Under the pieces are notes generated by a model, which saw nothing but the letters and a program-made list of their open reading frames with translations, was not told the DNA's origin and searched no databases. The position numbers and the translations under genes are program-made. 64,000 nucleotides of DNA from Paenibacillus faecis (GTDB lineage: Bacteria; Bacillota; Bacilli; Paenibacillales; Paenibacillaceae), in NCBI RefSeq assembly GCF_008084145.1, contig NZ_VSDO01000001.1:882840-946839 (forward strand). The letters run 5' to 3'. Below are positions 51,401 to 59,165 of this stretch, in pieces (the first letter of the stretch is position 1; every line of letters begins with the position of its first letter).

Positions 51401-51925
51401 TTACAGCGGGTCCAACTCGGTTTGCAGCCGAACGATGATCTCTTCTTCCTTCACCATCATTTCCTGGAGGTAACGCGACAATTCACGGGAGAACATGGGC
51501 TGATCCGCGTCGCGGTCCGCTCGCCCCAGCTTCTCCAGACGCAGCCGCTTTGCGGCCAACGCTTGTCGTCTGAAGACGAGAAGTCGCATACGCGTCGGCT
51601 TGTCCAAAAAATGATAATAGGCCAACCGAAGGTTCCACTCCTCATCCGCTTCGATCAAATCCGACGAAAAATGATGAATGGTTTCTAAAAAAAACCGACG
51701 TCCCGTCTCCGTGATGGCATAGACATGGCGATTCGGCCTCTTTTCCTGTTCCTCCATCGTTTTACTCACCATTTCCCGTTCCTCAAACCGCTTTAGCTTC
51801 GGATACAGCGAGTTGTTGTTGATCATTCTCTGGCTGTTCAGTACAGCCAGGATATTTTTTTTGATTTCATAACCATGCTTCGGCCCTTGCATCAGCTGAG
51901 CCAAAATCAGTATGTCGATATCCAT
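51401..51925 (-). CDS. PadR family regulator with C-terminal Vir_act_alpha_C domain
   Basis: A 174-residue regulator of the longer PadR class. HTH region: ILILAQLMQGPKHGYEIKKN, wing NNNSLYPKLKRFEEREMVSK, then VYAITETGRRFF. The C-terminal ~85 residues are a helical dimerisation domain (RRQALAAKRLRLEKLG, QEMMVKEEEIIVRLQ). Its target is not obvious; neighbours are dedA and pstB. A promoter with an internal inverted repeat lies ~50 nt upstream. Confidence 0.9.
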   Translation of the reverse strand: MDIDILILAQLMQGPKHGYEIKKNILAVLNSQRMINNNSLYPKLKRFEEREMVSKTMEEQEKRPNRHVYAITETGRRFFLETIHHFSSDLIEADEEWNLRLAYYHFLDKPTRMRLLVFRRQALAAKRLRLEKLGRADRDADQPMFSRELSRYLQEMMVKEEEIIVRLQTELDPL

Positions 51926-51973
51926 TCCCGATCCTCCGAACCGTGATAACCCGTAAAGGCGCCATATCCTCTT

Positions 51974-52002
51974 ATTTTACTCGATCCTCCAGATCGTGCC
52001 AA
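51974..52002 (-). promoter_or_regulatory. Promoter of padR-type gene with spacer palindrome
   Basis: Minus strand TTGGCA (51997-52002), 17 nt, TAAAAT (51974-51979). The spacer contains CGATC-N5-GATCG (51982-51996), a possible autoregulatory operator. Confidence 0.55.
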
Positions 52003-52031
52003 TCACTTGTTTAAATGACAAGAAAAAGGAA

Positions 52032-52062
52032 AATCCGACCGGCCCCTTGGGCCAGCCGGATT
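52032..52062 (-). terminator. Terminator of pstSCAB operon
   Basis: AATCCGaCCGGCCC with GGGCCaGCCGGATT, loop 3 nt, followed on the minus strand by TTCCTTTTTC. It lies ~25 nt after the pstB stop. Confidence 0.75.
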
Positions 52063-52087
52063 CTTCGGTTCGGTATTCGGAATGATT

Positions 52088-52846
52088 TTATCCAAATCTG
52101 CCGGATATATAGTCATCGGTCCGTTTATCCGACGGATTGGTGAAAATTTTGCTCGTATCATCGAATTCGACCAGTTCGCCCATGAGGAAAAAGGCCGTTT
52201 TTTCCGATACGCGCGCGGCTTGATGCATGTTGTGCGTGACGATGATAATGCAATATTCACGCTTTAGCTCGGCGATCAGTTCCTCGATTTTTGCACTGGA
52301 CACCGGATCGAGTGCCGAAGCCGGCTCATCCATCAATATGATGCTTGGATTTACCGCGATCGACCGGGCGATGCACAGCCGTTGCTGCTGTCCCCCCGAT
52401 AGCGAGAGGGCTGAACGGTGCAGCCGGTCTTTCGTCTCATTCCAAAGGGCCGCCTTGGTCAACGCCTCTTCCACAATTTCATCCAGCTTCTTTTTATCCC
52501 GGATGCCATGATACCTTGGCCCGAAGGCAATATTTTCGTATATGGACTTATGGAACGGATTCGGTCTTTGCCAGACCATGCCGATTTTCTGGCGCAGCAA
52601 TACCACATCGGTCTTCGGATCATTGATGTTCTCATTCCCGATCCAGATCTCCCCGGTAATCTGAGCCCCGTCGATTAAATCGTTCATCCGGTTCAGACTG
52701 CGCAAAAAAGTGGACTTCCCGCAGCCGGACGGACCGATCAGCGCCGTAACTTGACGGGAAGCGAAATCGAGGGAAATTTCCTTAACCGCCTGCTTTTCCC
52801 CATAGAATACGCTCAAATCTTTGGTGGACAGTTCTATATTTTGCAT
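52088..52846 (-). CDS. pstB: Phosphate ABC transporter ATPase (copy 1)
   Basis: A 252-residue ATPase of the high-affinity phosphate importer. Walker [10 protein letters not shown] (near residue 38), signature LSGGQQQRL and Walker [11 protein letters not shown] are intact, with the PstB-typical [11 protein letters not shown] and [12 protein letters not shown]. It lies 10 nt after pstA as the last gene of pstSCAB. A close paralogue occurs at 62.6-63.4 kb next to phoU; this copy has DEPASALDP where that one has DEATSALDP. Confidence 0.96.
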   Translation of the reverse strand: MQNIELSTKDLSVFYGEKQAVKEISLDFASRQVTALIGPSGCGKSTFLRSLNRMNDLIDGAQITGEIWIGNENINDPKTDVVLLRQKIGMVWQRPNPFHKSIYENIAFGPRYHGIRDKKKLDEIVEEALTKAALWNETKDRLHRSALSLSGGQQQRLCIARSIAVNPSIILMDEPASALDPVSSAKIEELIAELKREYCIIIVTHNMHQAARVSEKTAFFLMGELVEFDDTSKIFTNPSDKRTDDYISGRFG

Positions 52847-52856
52847 GGGAGTCCTC

Positions 52857-53744
52857 CTATTTCGTTGCCGTAAATTTCTTGTGCAGCATGCGTCCGATCC
52901 ACCGGGCCAGCAGGTTGAACAGCAAAACCGTAATAATCAGGACGGCCGAAGCGCCTGCGGCGATTTCCGGCGCATCCGGCGCAAGTCCCTCGGAATTGAT
53001 CTTCCAGATGTGGACGGCCAGCGTTTCGGCCGGACGGAACGGATTAAGCGGCGACATCGGACTCAGCGGATTCCAATCGCTAAAATCGAGTCTCGGGCTG
53101 CTCATCCCCGCGGTGAACAGCAGGGCGGCGGCTTCACCGAAAACGCGGCCCGCGGCAAGGATCGTACCGGTCAGAATGATCGGCATAGCGATGGGAAGCA
53201 TAATCGATTTGATCGTTTTCCATTTGGATAAGCCTAAAGCCAGGCTGGCTTCCTTTTGGGCCTGCGGAACGCTGGCCATCCCCTGTTCCGTAATCCGGAC
53301 CATCAGAGGCAGGTTAAATACGGTTAAAGCCAGGGCACCCGAAAACAAGGAAAAGCCGAAGCCGAACACGTTAACGAACACAAGCAGGCCGAACAAGCCC
53401 ACTACGATAGACGGGAATGAAGACAGCACTTCCACGATAAGACGGATAAAATCGGTAATCTTACCGGGCTTCGCATACTCGCTCATATAGATTCCCGCTC
53501 CGAGTCCGAGCGGAATCGTAATGATCATCGTGAGAACGAGCAGGAAGAGCGAGTTAAACAGCTGAGGTCCGATCCCTCCGCCTTCCTTGATCGTTTCCGG
53601 TGGAGACGTCAGGAAGTCGAAGCTGATATGTCCGATTCCCCGGACCAGAATAAAACCGAGCAAACCGGCCATAATCAGCAAAATGACGCCGGCGAAAAAT
53701 ATAATGACGGCTGTTGCGACTTTATCTGCGGTTTTTGCGTTCAT
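52857..53744 (-). CDS. pstA: Phosphate ABC transporter permease PstA
   Basis: A 295-residue permease with six membrane helices. The binding-protein-dependent transport EAA loop is [42 protein letters not shown] at the N-terminus and [20 protein letters not shown] in the large loop are PstA features. The start overlaps the end of pstC by four nt, indicating coupling. Confidence 0.96.
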   Translation of the reverse strand: MNAKTADKVATAVIIFFAGVILLIMAGLLGFILVRGIGHISFDFLTSPPETIKEGGGIGPQLFNSLFLLVLTMIITIPLGLGAGIYMSEYAKPGKITDFIRLIVEVLSSFPSIVVGLFGLLVFVNVFGFGFSLFSGALALTVFNLPLMVRITEQGMASVPQAQKEASLALGLSKWKTIKSIMLPIAMPIILTGTILAAGRVFGEAAALLFTAGMSSPRLDFSDWNPLSPMSPLNPFRPAETLAVHIWKINSEGLAPDAPEIAAGASAVLIITVLLFNLLARWIGRMLHKKFTATK

Positions 53745-54643
53745 CGGTTTGCTCTCCTTTCAAGACAGCGAACAATAAAGACGAAAACGAAGGTCATCAA
53801 CATCAGGATAAGCGCTAGCGTCCACAATACGTTGTTTTGCGGCGAACCCATGACGGTATTCCCCATGCTCAGCGTAATGGCGCTGGTCAGCGTGGAAGCG
53901 GACTCGAACAAGGACCGCGGAATATGCGGCGCATTCCCGATGACCATCTGAACGGCGAGCGCTTCGCCGAAGGCGCGGGCCATACCCAGCACGACCCCGG
54001 TCATCAAGGACGGGAGGGTCGTCGGGATGACGATCCGCGCCAGCGTCTGCCAACGGGTCGCTCCAAGCGCATAAGAGCCTTCCTTCAGGCCCGGAGGCAG
54101 AGCCGCGAGCGCGTCGGTTGCGATCGATGTCATCGTAGGCAGAATCATGATGGATAACACGGTCGCCCCCGCGGCGATCCCCAAACCTTGCCCCGGGAAA
54201 ATATCCCGGTAAAACGGAACGATGACGCTAAGACCCACAAACCCGTAAACTACGGAAGGAATCCCCGCCAGCAGCTCGATGGCCGGCTGCAAATATTTCC
54301 GCCCGATCTTCGGCATGATCTCCACCATGAACAAGGCCGCGCATATACTAAGCGGGGCGGCGATAATCGCGGCCATAATCGACGTACTGAAGGAACCTAT
54401 GATAAACGGAAGCGCCCCGTAAAAAGGCGGTTCTCCCTCCGGCTTCCATTGGGTCCCTCCAAAGATTTCTCCAATGGAGATGCCATCCTTGATGAAGGAG
54501 CTAAAGCCTTTGGTGGCGACAAAATAGACTAGCGAAAAAATAGTCACAACGAGAAGCACAATACACAAGGAGGTAAAAACTTTACCAGTCCACTCTTCCA
54601 TAATGTGCTGTTTTATTTTGCGATTTTCTCTGGACCGAGCCAT
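53741..54643 (-). CDS. pstC: Phosphate ABC transporter permease PstC
   Basis: A 300-residue permease with six membrane helices. The EAA loop EGSYALGATRWQTLARIVIP and GEIFGGTQWKPEGEPPFYGA are characteristic of PstC. ATG 54643 has GGAGAGG close upstream; the frame opens at 54667. It pairs with PstA to form the channel. It follows pstS by 78 nt, with a stem-loop in between. Confidence 0.95.
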   Translation of the reverse strand: MARSRENRKIKQHIMEEWTGKVFTSLCIVLLVVTIFSLVYFVATKGFSSFIKDGISIGEIFGGTQWKPEGEPPFYGALPFIIGSFSTSIMAAIIAAPLSICAALFMVEIMPKIGRKYLQPAIELLAGIPSVVYGFVGLSVIVPFYRDIFPGQGLGIAAGATVLSIMILPTMTSIATDALAALPPGLKEGSYALGATRWQTLARIVIPTTLPSLMTGVVLGMARAFGEALAVQMVIGNAPHIPRSLFESASTLTSAITLSMGNTVMGSPQNNVLWTLALILMLMTFVFVFIVRCLERRANR

Positions 54644-54670
54644 GAGACCTCTCCTTTTTGAAAGCACAGA

Positions 54671-54694
54671 AAGAGGCAGAATACTCCGCCTCTT
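54671..54694 (-). terminator. Stem-loop between pstS and pstC
   Basis: AAGAGGC / GCCTCTT with a 10-nt loop and no T-run on the minus strand. It is more likely a partial terminator or mRNA-stabilising hairpin that raises pstS over pstCAB than a full stop. Confidence 0.55.
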
Positions 54695-54721
54695 GTCTTG
54701 CCGTATGATGATGTCGATCTA

Positions 54722-55681
54722 TTATTTCGTGATGTTACCATCCAGATCGCGCTTCACCTGCATTTTGCTGGCCGGAATGTAACCAAGCTCTACGACATCC
54801 GCGTTTTGCACTTCATCGGATACCATGTAGTCAAGGAACGCCTTTGCCACTTCATTCGGCTCGCCTTTCGTGTACATGTGCTCGTATGCCCATACCGGAT
54901 AAGTGCCGTTGGCTACATTTTCTTCCGTTGCTTCTACGCCGTCATATTTCAAAGTTTTCACTTTATCGTCCAGGTAAGAAAGAGCCAGGTAACCGATCGC
55001 GCCAGGCGTTTCGCTTACAAGCTTATGAACCGTACCCGAGGAATCCTCTTGAATGGCGCCTGGAAGGTCTTCGGTTTTCGTGCCGAGCGCATATTTTTCA
55101 AACGTAGCGCGCGTACCGGAGCTGGACGGTCTGTTGACGATTTGGATCTTTTGATCCGGACCGCCTACGTCTTTCCAGTTGGTGACTTTACCGGTAAAGA
55201 TTTGGACCAATTGATCTTTCGTCAGACTATCGACAGTCACTTCCGGATTTACCACAGCCGCCATACCCACGACAGCTACTTGATGGTCAACCAGTTCTTT
55301 TGCAGCCGCTGCGTCCAGTTTCTCTTCAGCGAATACATCGGAGTTGCCGATGTCCGCTTGACCGCCGGATACTTGGGTCAAACCGGTTCCGCTGCCACCG
55401 CCTTGAACTTGAATCGAAACTTTCGGATTTTTCTCCATGAATTTCTTGGAGGCTTGGTCCACCAACGGTTGAAGCGCCGAGGAGCCAACAGCCAGAATCG
55501 AACCGGAAAGCTCGGAAGTACTCGTTTCGCCGCCGCCAGCAGCGCCTGTATCTCCGGTTGCGGAATTCGTTGTTCCTGCGTTAGTTCCGCCGCCTGCATT
55601 ATTCGTCTTGTTCCCTTGACCGCAAGCAGCCAAGGCGAAACTTAAAACCAAAGTCATTACCAAGATCAAGCTCTTTTTCAT
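54722..55681 (-). CDS. pstS: Phosphate-binding lipoprotein PstS
   Basis: A 319-residue secreted binding protein. The signal sequence MKKSLILVMTLVLSFALAACG ends in lipobox LAAC, so Cys20 should be lipidated and the protein held on the outer face of the membrane. A ~30-residue N/G/T-rich linker follows. Phosphate-binding segments are ILAVGSSALQPLVDQ, QGGGSGTGLTQVSGGQADIG and RPSSSGTRATFEKYALG. It is the first gene of pstSCAB and has PhoP-box-like repeats upstream. Confidence 0.96.
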   Translation of the reverse strand: MKKSLILVMTLVLSFALAACGQGNKTNNAGGGTNAGTTNSATGDTGAAGGGETSTSELSGSILAVGSSALQPLVDQASKKFMEKNPKVSIQVQGGGSGTGLTQVSGGQADIGNSDVFAEEKLDAAAAKELVDHQVAVVGMAAVVNPEVTVDSLTKDQLVQIFTGKVTNWKDVGGPDQKIQIVNRPSSSGTRATFEKYALGTKTEDLPGAIQEDSSGTVHKLVSETPGAIGYLALSYLDDKVKTLKYDGVEATEENVANGTYPVWAYEHMYTKGEPNEVAKAFLDYMVSDEVQNADVVELGYIPASKMQVKRDLDGNITK

Positions 55682-55717
55682 TGTTCAAGTTTCCCCCTCA
55701 TTTGTTTGTACAACTTG

Positions 55718-55771
55718 ATTATAAGTAGCAAACATCAAAGCCATGTATTCGTTTTGTTAACGCAGTGTAAA
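55718..55771 (-). promoter_or_regulatory. pstS promoter with three PhoP-box-like repeats
   Basis: On the minus strand TTTACA, TTAACA and AATACA (55766-55771, 55755-55760, 55744-55749) follow each other with exactly 5-nt gaps, the 11-nt period of Bacillus PhoP boxes. A TATAAT -10 element (55718-55723) lies 20 nt downstream, the arrangement of PhoP-activated promoters. Confidence 0.8.
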
Positions 55772-55850
55772 AAATAAACAATAAAAAAACGCCTGCCCAG
55801 AAAAATCTCCGGACAAACGTTTATCCATGTTATATGCGCGAACTGAAGTT

Positions 55851-56036
55851 TTAGTCCGCCTGTTTTCGTACAATCTTTACAGCTAGGGCTCCCAGAACCG
55901 CTCCGGACAAACCGAAAAAGGAAACGGAGGCGATGACGGGATAAGACATCCATCCCAGCAAAAAAGCGAGGCCGCTGCCGAAAGTCGTGCCTCCCAGAAA
56001 GCCGCAAGCCGGTCCGATAAGCCGATTCGCCTTCAT
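55851..56036 (-). CDS. Small membrane protein
   Basis: A 61-residue hydrophobic protein with two membrane segments (about residues 9-28 and 33-55), rich in glycine (GPACGFLGGTTFGSG) and ending in a basic tail (KIVRKQAD), suggesting both ends are cytoplasmic. GGAGTGAGGAATGG lies upstream of the ATG. It sits between nrdR and pstS in the same direction. The family is not recognised. Confidence 0.65.
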   Translation of the reverse strand: MKANRLIGPACGFLGGTTFGSGLAFLLGWMSYPVIASVSFFGLSGAVLGALAVKIVRKQAD

Positions 56037-56072
56037 CCATTCCTCACTCCTTGTAAAGAATATACCCGATAG

Positions 56073-56543
56073 TCATTGGTCTTCTCCGGTCGTTTTCGAT
56101 AAAAGACCCTTAAGTTCTTTCATAAACATATTGATATCCTTGAATTGTCGATAAACCGACGCGAACCGAACGTAAGCGACCTCATCGACCGGATACAGTT
56201 GTTCCATAACCAGTTCGCCGATCTGGCGACTTTCCACTTCCGCATTTGCCGATTGCCGAAGAGACCGCTCCGCTTCGGATACAATGGACTCCAATTGCTC
56301 CACGGAAACCGGTCTTTTCTCACAAGCGCGAATCAAACCGCGCAGCAGCTTCTCCCTGCTGAATTCTTCCCGACTGCCGTCCTTCTTAATCACGATCAGC
56401 GGCATTTCTTCAACCATTTCGAAGGTCGTGAAACGGCGGCTGCACTTTTCGCATTCACGTCTGCGGCGAATGGAACGGTTCTCGTTCGCCGGTCTGGAAT
56501 CCAGCACTTTCGTGCCTAAATAATCACAATAGGGACACTTCAA
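56073..56543 (-). CDS. nrdR: Transcriptional repressor NrdR
   Basis: A 156-residue repressor of ribonucleotide reductase genes. The zinc ribbon uses C3, C6, C31 and C34 (MKCPYC and CEKC), followed by the ATP-cone ([20 protein letters not shown] and [15 protein letters not shown]). Length and order are standard. GGAGGGAG precedes the ATG. Its presence near coaE, mutM and polA is the usual Bacillales neighbourhood. Confidence 0.97.
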   Translation of the reverse strand: MKCPYCDYLGTKVLDSRPANENRSIRRRRECEKCSRRFTTFEMVEEMPLIVIKKDGSREEFSREKLLRGLIRACEKRPVSVEQLESIVSEAERSLRQSANAEVESRQIGELVMEQLYPVDEVAYVRFASVYRQFKDINMFMKELKGLLSKTTGEDQ

Positions 56544-56704
56544 AGAATCTCCCTCCTTTCCTACCCGACCTAACTCTATATCCGTCTAAATTGAACTATG
56601 AATCGGCTTTTTTTCTTAATTCCAATAAATAACTTTAAAAATAGGTAATGAAGCGGCCGACTCCCGAGCATAATACTGTTACCAACCACAAGGAGGTGAA
56701 CATC

Positions 56705-56926
56705 ATGGCCCAAAACAACAATTCTTCGAATGACCTGGTGGTTAGACAAGCTTCCGGAGCGCTGGAACAAATGAAATATGAAGTCGCTCAAGAGCTTGGC
56801 ATCTCTTTCCCACAAGACGGATATGCTGGTAACCTGACTTCTTATGAGAACGGTTCGATCGGTGGTTTCATCACTAAACGTTTGGTGACCCTGGCCGAGC
56901 AAACGCTGGCAGGTCAATTCAGATAA
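56705..56926 (+). CDS. Alpha/beta-type small acid-soluble spore protein
   Basis: A 73-residue DNA-binding spore protein that coats and protects spore DNA. VVRQASGALEQMKYEVAQELGIS contains the germination-protease cleavage region (ELGI), and the C-terminal GSIGGFITKRLVTLAEQTL contains the second conserved block. AAGGAGGTG lies seven nt before the ATG, and a CATAATA element at ~56669 resembles a forespore sigma -10 box. Monocistronic, with its own terminator. Confidence 0.94.
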   Translation: MAQNNNSSNDLVVRQASGALEQMKYEVAQELGISFPQDGYAGNLTSYENGSIGGFITKRLVTLAEQTLAGQFR

Positions 56927-56943
56927 TAGTAACCGATCGACAG

Positions 56944-56982
56944 GAAGGGTGGGCAGCCTGTTAGCTGCCCATGCTTCTTTTT
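56944..56982 (+). terminator. Terminator of SASP gene
   Basis: GGGCAGC-CTGTTA-GCTGCCC followed by ATGCTTCTTTTT. Confidence 0.85.
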
Positions 56983-56985
56983 GCA

Positions 56986-57549
56986 TCAGAAATTCTCATA
57001 TATACTTGAATACTGTTTATAGTAATGGGAAACCCGCTGTACATAATGCCGCGTTTCGCCGAAAGGAATATCCTTCGCGCTCTCCAGCCGCCCGTCCCAC
57101 CGTCCGCTGCGAAGCCAGTTCTTCACGTTGGTGGGCCCCGCATTGTATGCCGCGATAACCGCAATCATATTTCCGTCAAACTGGTCGGAGAGCGATTTCA
57201 GATACCAGGTTCCGATACGGATATTGGTCTCCGTTTCCTCTTTTACCCGATCCAGCGGGACATCCTCCAGCTTGGCCTTCTGGATGACCCATTTCGCCGT
57301 ATCCGGCATGATTTGCATGATGCCGAGCGCCCCTTTTTTGGATTCCGAGCCCGGCTTATAATTCGTTTCCACTTTGATGATCGCGGCCACCATCAGCGGG
57401 TCCAGACCGTTGCTGCGAGCATGATGGCGAATTTCCTCTTTATAAGGGATAGGATAAAAAAACGACAGCCATGCCGAGTTGAAGAATAAGATCAGGATAA
57501 AGCCCAAAAGCAACAAAAGCAGCACTCTTTTTTTACGAAGCCAACTCAT
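56986..57549 (-). CDS. Membrane-anchored lytic transglycosylase (SLT domain)
   Basis: A 187-residue protein with a basic start and one membrane helix (residues 8-25), then a Slt70-type domain. The catalytic glutamate is in MVAAIIKVETNYKP (Glu61), followed by KGALGIMQIMPDTAKWV and VIAAYNAGPTNVKNWL. It cleaves peptidoglycan glycan strands non-hydrolytically by family knowledge. The ATG overlaps the coaE stop by four nt, so wall metabolism is coupled to the coaE transcript. Confidence 0.93.
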   Translation of the reverse strand: MSWLRKKRVLLLLLLGFILILFFNSAWLSFFYPIPYKEEIRHHARSNGLDPLMVAAIIKVETNYKPGSESKKGALGIMQIMPDTAKWVIQKAKLEDVPLDRVKEETETNIRIGTWYLKSLSDQFDGNMIAVIAAYNAGPTNVKNWLRSGRWDGRLESAKDIPFGETRHYVQRVSHYYKQYSSIYENF

Positions 57550-58142
57550 GCCAGTCCCTTATTCCGCCAAAAGGCGTCAACTTGACGTTTCGTCTCTTCC
57601 ATGCCACGACTGTTATCGATCAACACATCCGCCCTCTCCCTTTTTACCTCGATATCCATCTGGGCTTGAAGCCTGGCCTCCGCTTGCTCCAAAGTCAGCC
57701 GATCCCGGAGCACCAAACGCTCCAATTGAATCGGCCGCGGCACGTAGACGACCATGATCTCTTCATACAACCCTTCCAGACCCGACTCAAAAAGAAGCGG
57801 AATATCCGCCACAACCAGCCTTCGCGGCTCCGCCGCTTCGATTGCCGCCATCCGTTCCTTCATCTCGGCGCGAATAGCCGGGTGCGTGATCGCTTCCAGC
57901 GTCTTGCGCTTCCTGGAATCGGAAAAAACGATCGCACCGAGCTTCTTGCGGTCAAGGCGCCCGTCCGGAAGCAGAATCTCTCTTCCGAATCTCTTCACCA
58001 CCTCAGCCAACACGGGATGGCCGGGTTCCATGATCTCTCTGGCGATGACATCGGCATCAATCAATGCCGCACCGCGCCCAACCAACATTTGCGATACGGT
58101 GCTTTTTCCGGTTGCGATGCCTCCGGTTAATCCGATATTCAT
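57546..58142 (-). CDS. coaE: Dephospho-CoA kinase
   Basis: A 198-residue P-loop kinase for the last step of CoA synthesis. Walker A is GLTGGIATGKSTVSQML (residues 4-20), the CoA-binding region is LIDADVIAREIMEPG, and the lid is VYVPRPIQLERLVLRDRL. It overlaps mutM upstream (ATGA) and the lytic transglycosylase gene downstream (ATGA), giving a tightly packed three-gene unit. Confidence 0.96.
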   Translation of the reverse strand: MNIGLTGGIATGKSTVSQMLVGRGAALIDADVIAREIMEPGHPVLAEVVKRFGREILLPDGRLDRKKLGAIVFSDSRKRKTLEAITHPAIRAEMKERMAAIEAAEPRRLVVADIPLLFESGLEGLYEEIMVVYVPRPIQLERLVLRDRLTLEQAEARLQAQMDIEVKRERADVLIDNSRGMEETKRQVDAFWRNKGLA

Positions 58143-59092
58143 CCTCTCACTCCATTTCCGGTATGAGCCCGAGCCGAAGCGGAACCTTTCGCTTGCGCTG
58201 CCGCTTTAGTTCTCCCCTTCGGCTTTGCTTGAACGCTTCCCTTTCCGACGACCGATTCTTCCGTGTACGGCGGCTGGCAGTGCGGGCAAAAGTGGGTGCC
58301 GCGCCCTCCGACAACCGTCTTCTCCACGGCTTGTCCGCAGTTTACGCAAGGCTCTCCCTGCCGGCCGTAGATCCGCAGCGAATGCTGGAACATGCCCATT
58401 TCGCCCTGCCCGTTCACATAAGATTTGATCGATGAACCGCCGGCCTCTACCGCTTCCGTTAGCGTGTCCAATATCGCCTCGTACAAACGGGTCAGTTCGG
58501 CGTCGCCGAGCCGGTTGGCCGGGCGCTCCGGGTGAATGCCCGCGCGAAATAGGGCTTCATCCACATAAATATTCCCCAGCCCGACCACGTATTCCTGGTT
58601 CAGCAGAGCCGGCTTAATCTTCGTAGTCCGTCTCGAAATCGCCTTCCGGAACGCCTCTTCGGTAAAAGCTTCGTCCAACGGTTCCAAACCCAGTTTGGCC
58701 AACGGCTTGTGGCTAAATTCCTCGCCCGGCAAAAAAAGATGCATCGTCCCAAATTGGCGTACATCTTTATAACGCAATTCCGTGCCGTCCGTAAAATGAA
58801 ATATGACGTGCGTATGCTTTTCCAGCGGATCGCCGCCGTCATAAAGGCCGTACCGGCCTTCCATCCTCAGATGGGAGACCAGCACCAGCCCGTCCATAAT
58901 GATCCGTAAAAATTTCCCCCGGCGGCCCACATCCAGGATGCGGTGCCCCGCCAGCTCCAGCTCAAAGCGCCGGATATCGTCCGGGCGCTGGATAATCCGC
59001 GGCAGCAGCACACGGACGGATTGGATGGTTTTGCCGACAATGAGTCCGGTCAGCGTTCTTCGGACCGTCTCCACTTCCGGTAATTCCGGCAT
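58139..59092 (-). CDS. mutM: Formamidopyrimidine-DNA glycosylase
   Basis: A 317-residue base-excision repair enzyme that removes 8-oxoguanine. The start is ATG 59092, so that after Met removal the catalytic Pro1 and Glu2 (PELPEVETVRR) are exposed; the frame opens two codons upstream. The H2TH region (NIYVDEALFRAGIHPERPA) and the zinc finger (CVNCGQ ... FCPHCQ) are intact. About 45 extra residues, rich in K, A, G and S, follow the zinc finger, where most Fpg proteins end. It overlaps coaE by four nt. Confidence 0.95.
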   Translation of the reverse strand: MPELPEVETVRRTLTGLIVGKTIQSVRVLLPRIIQRPDDIRRFELELAGHRILDVGRRGKFLRIIMDGLVLVSHLRMEGRYGLYDGGDPLEKHTHVIFHFTDGTELRYKDVRQFGTMHLFLPGEEFSHKPLAKLGLEPLDEAFTEEAFRKAISRRTTKIKPALLNQEYVVGLGNIYVDEALFRAGIHPERPANRLGDAELTRLYEAILDTLTEAVEAGGSSIKSYVNGQGEMGMFQHSLRIYGRQGEPCVNCGQAVEKTVVGGRGTHFCPHCQPPYTEESVVGKGSVQAKPKGRTKAAAQAKGSASARAHTGNGVRG

Positions 59093-59165
59093 TGTCATTT
59101 CACCTCGATGTTATAGTACAGCTTCCCGGGAATGGCCGTAGCGCCGAATTCCCGTCCCAGCAAAA

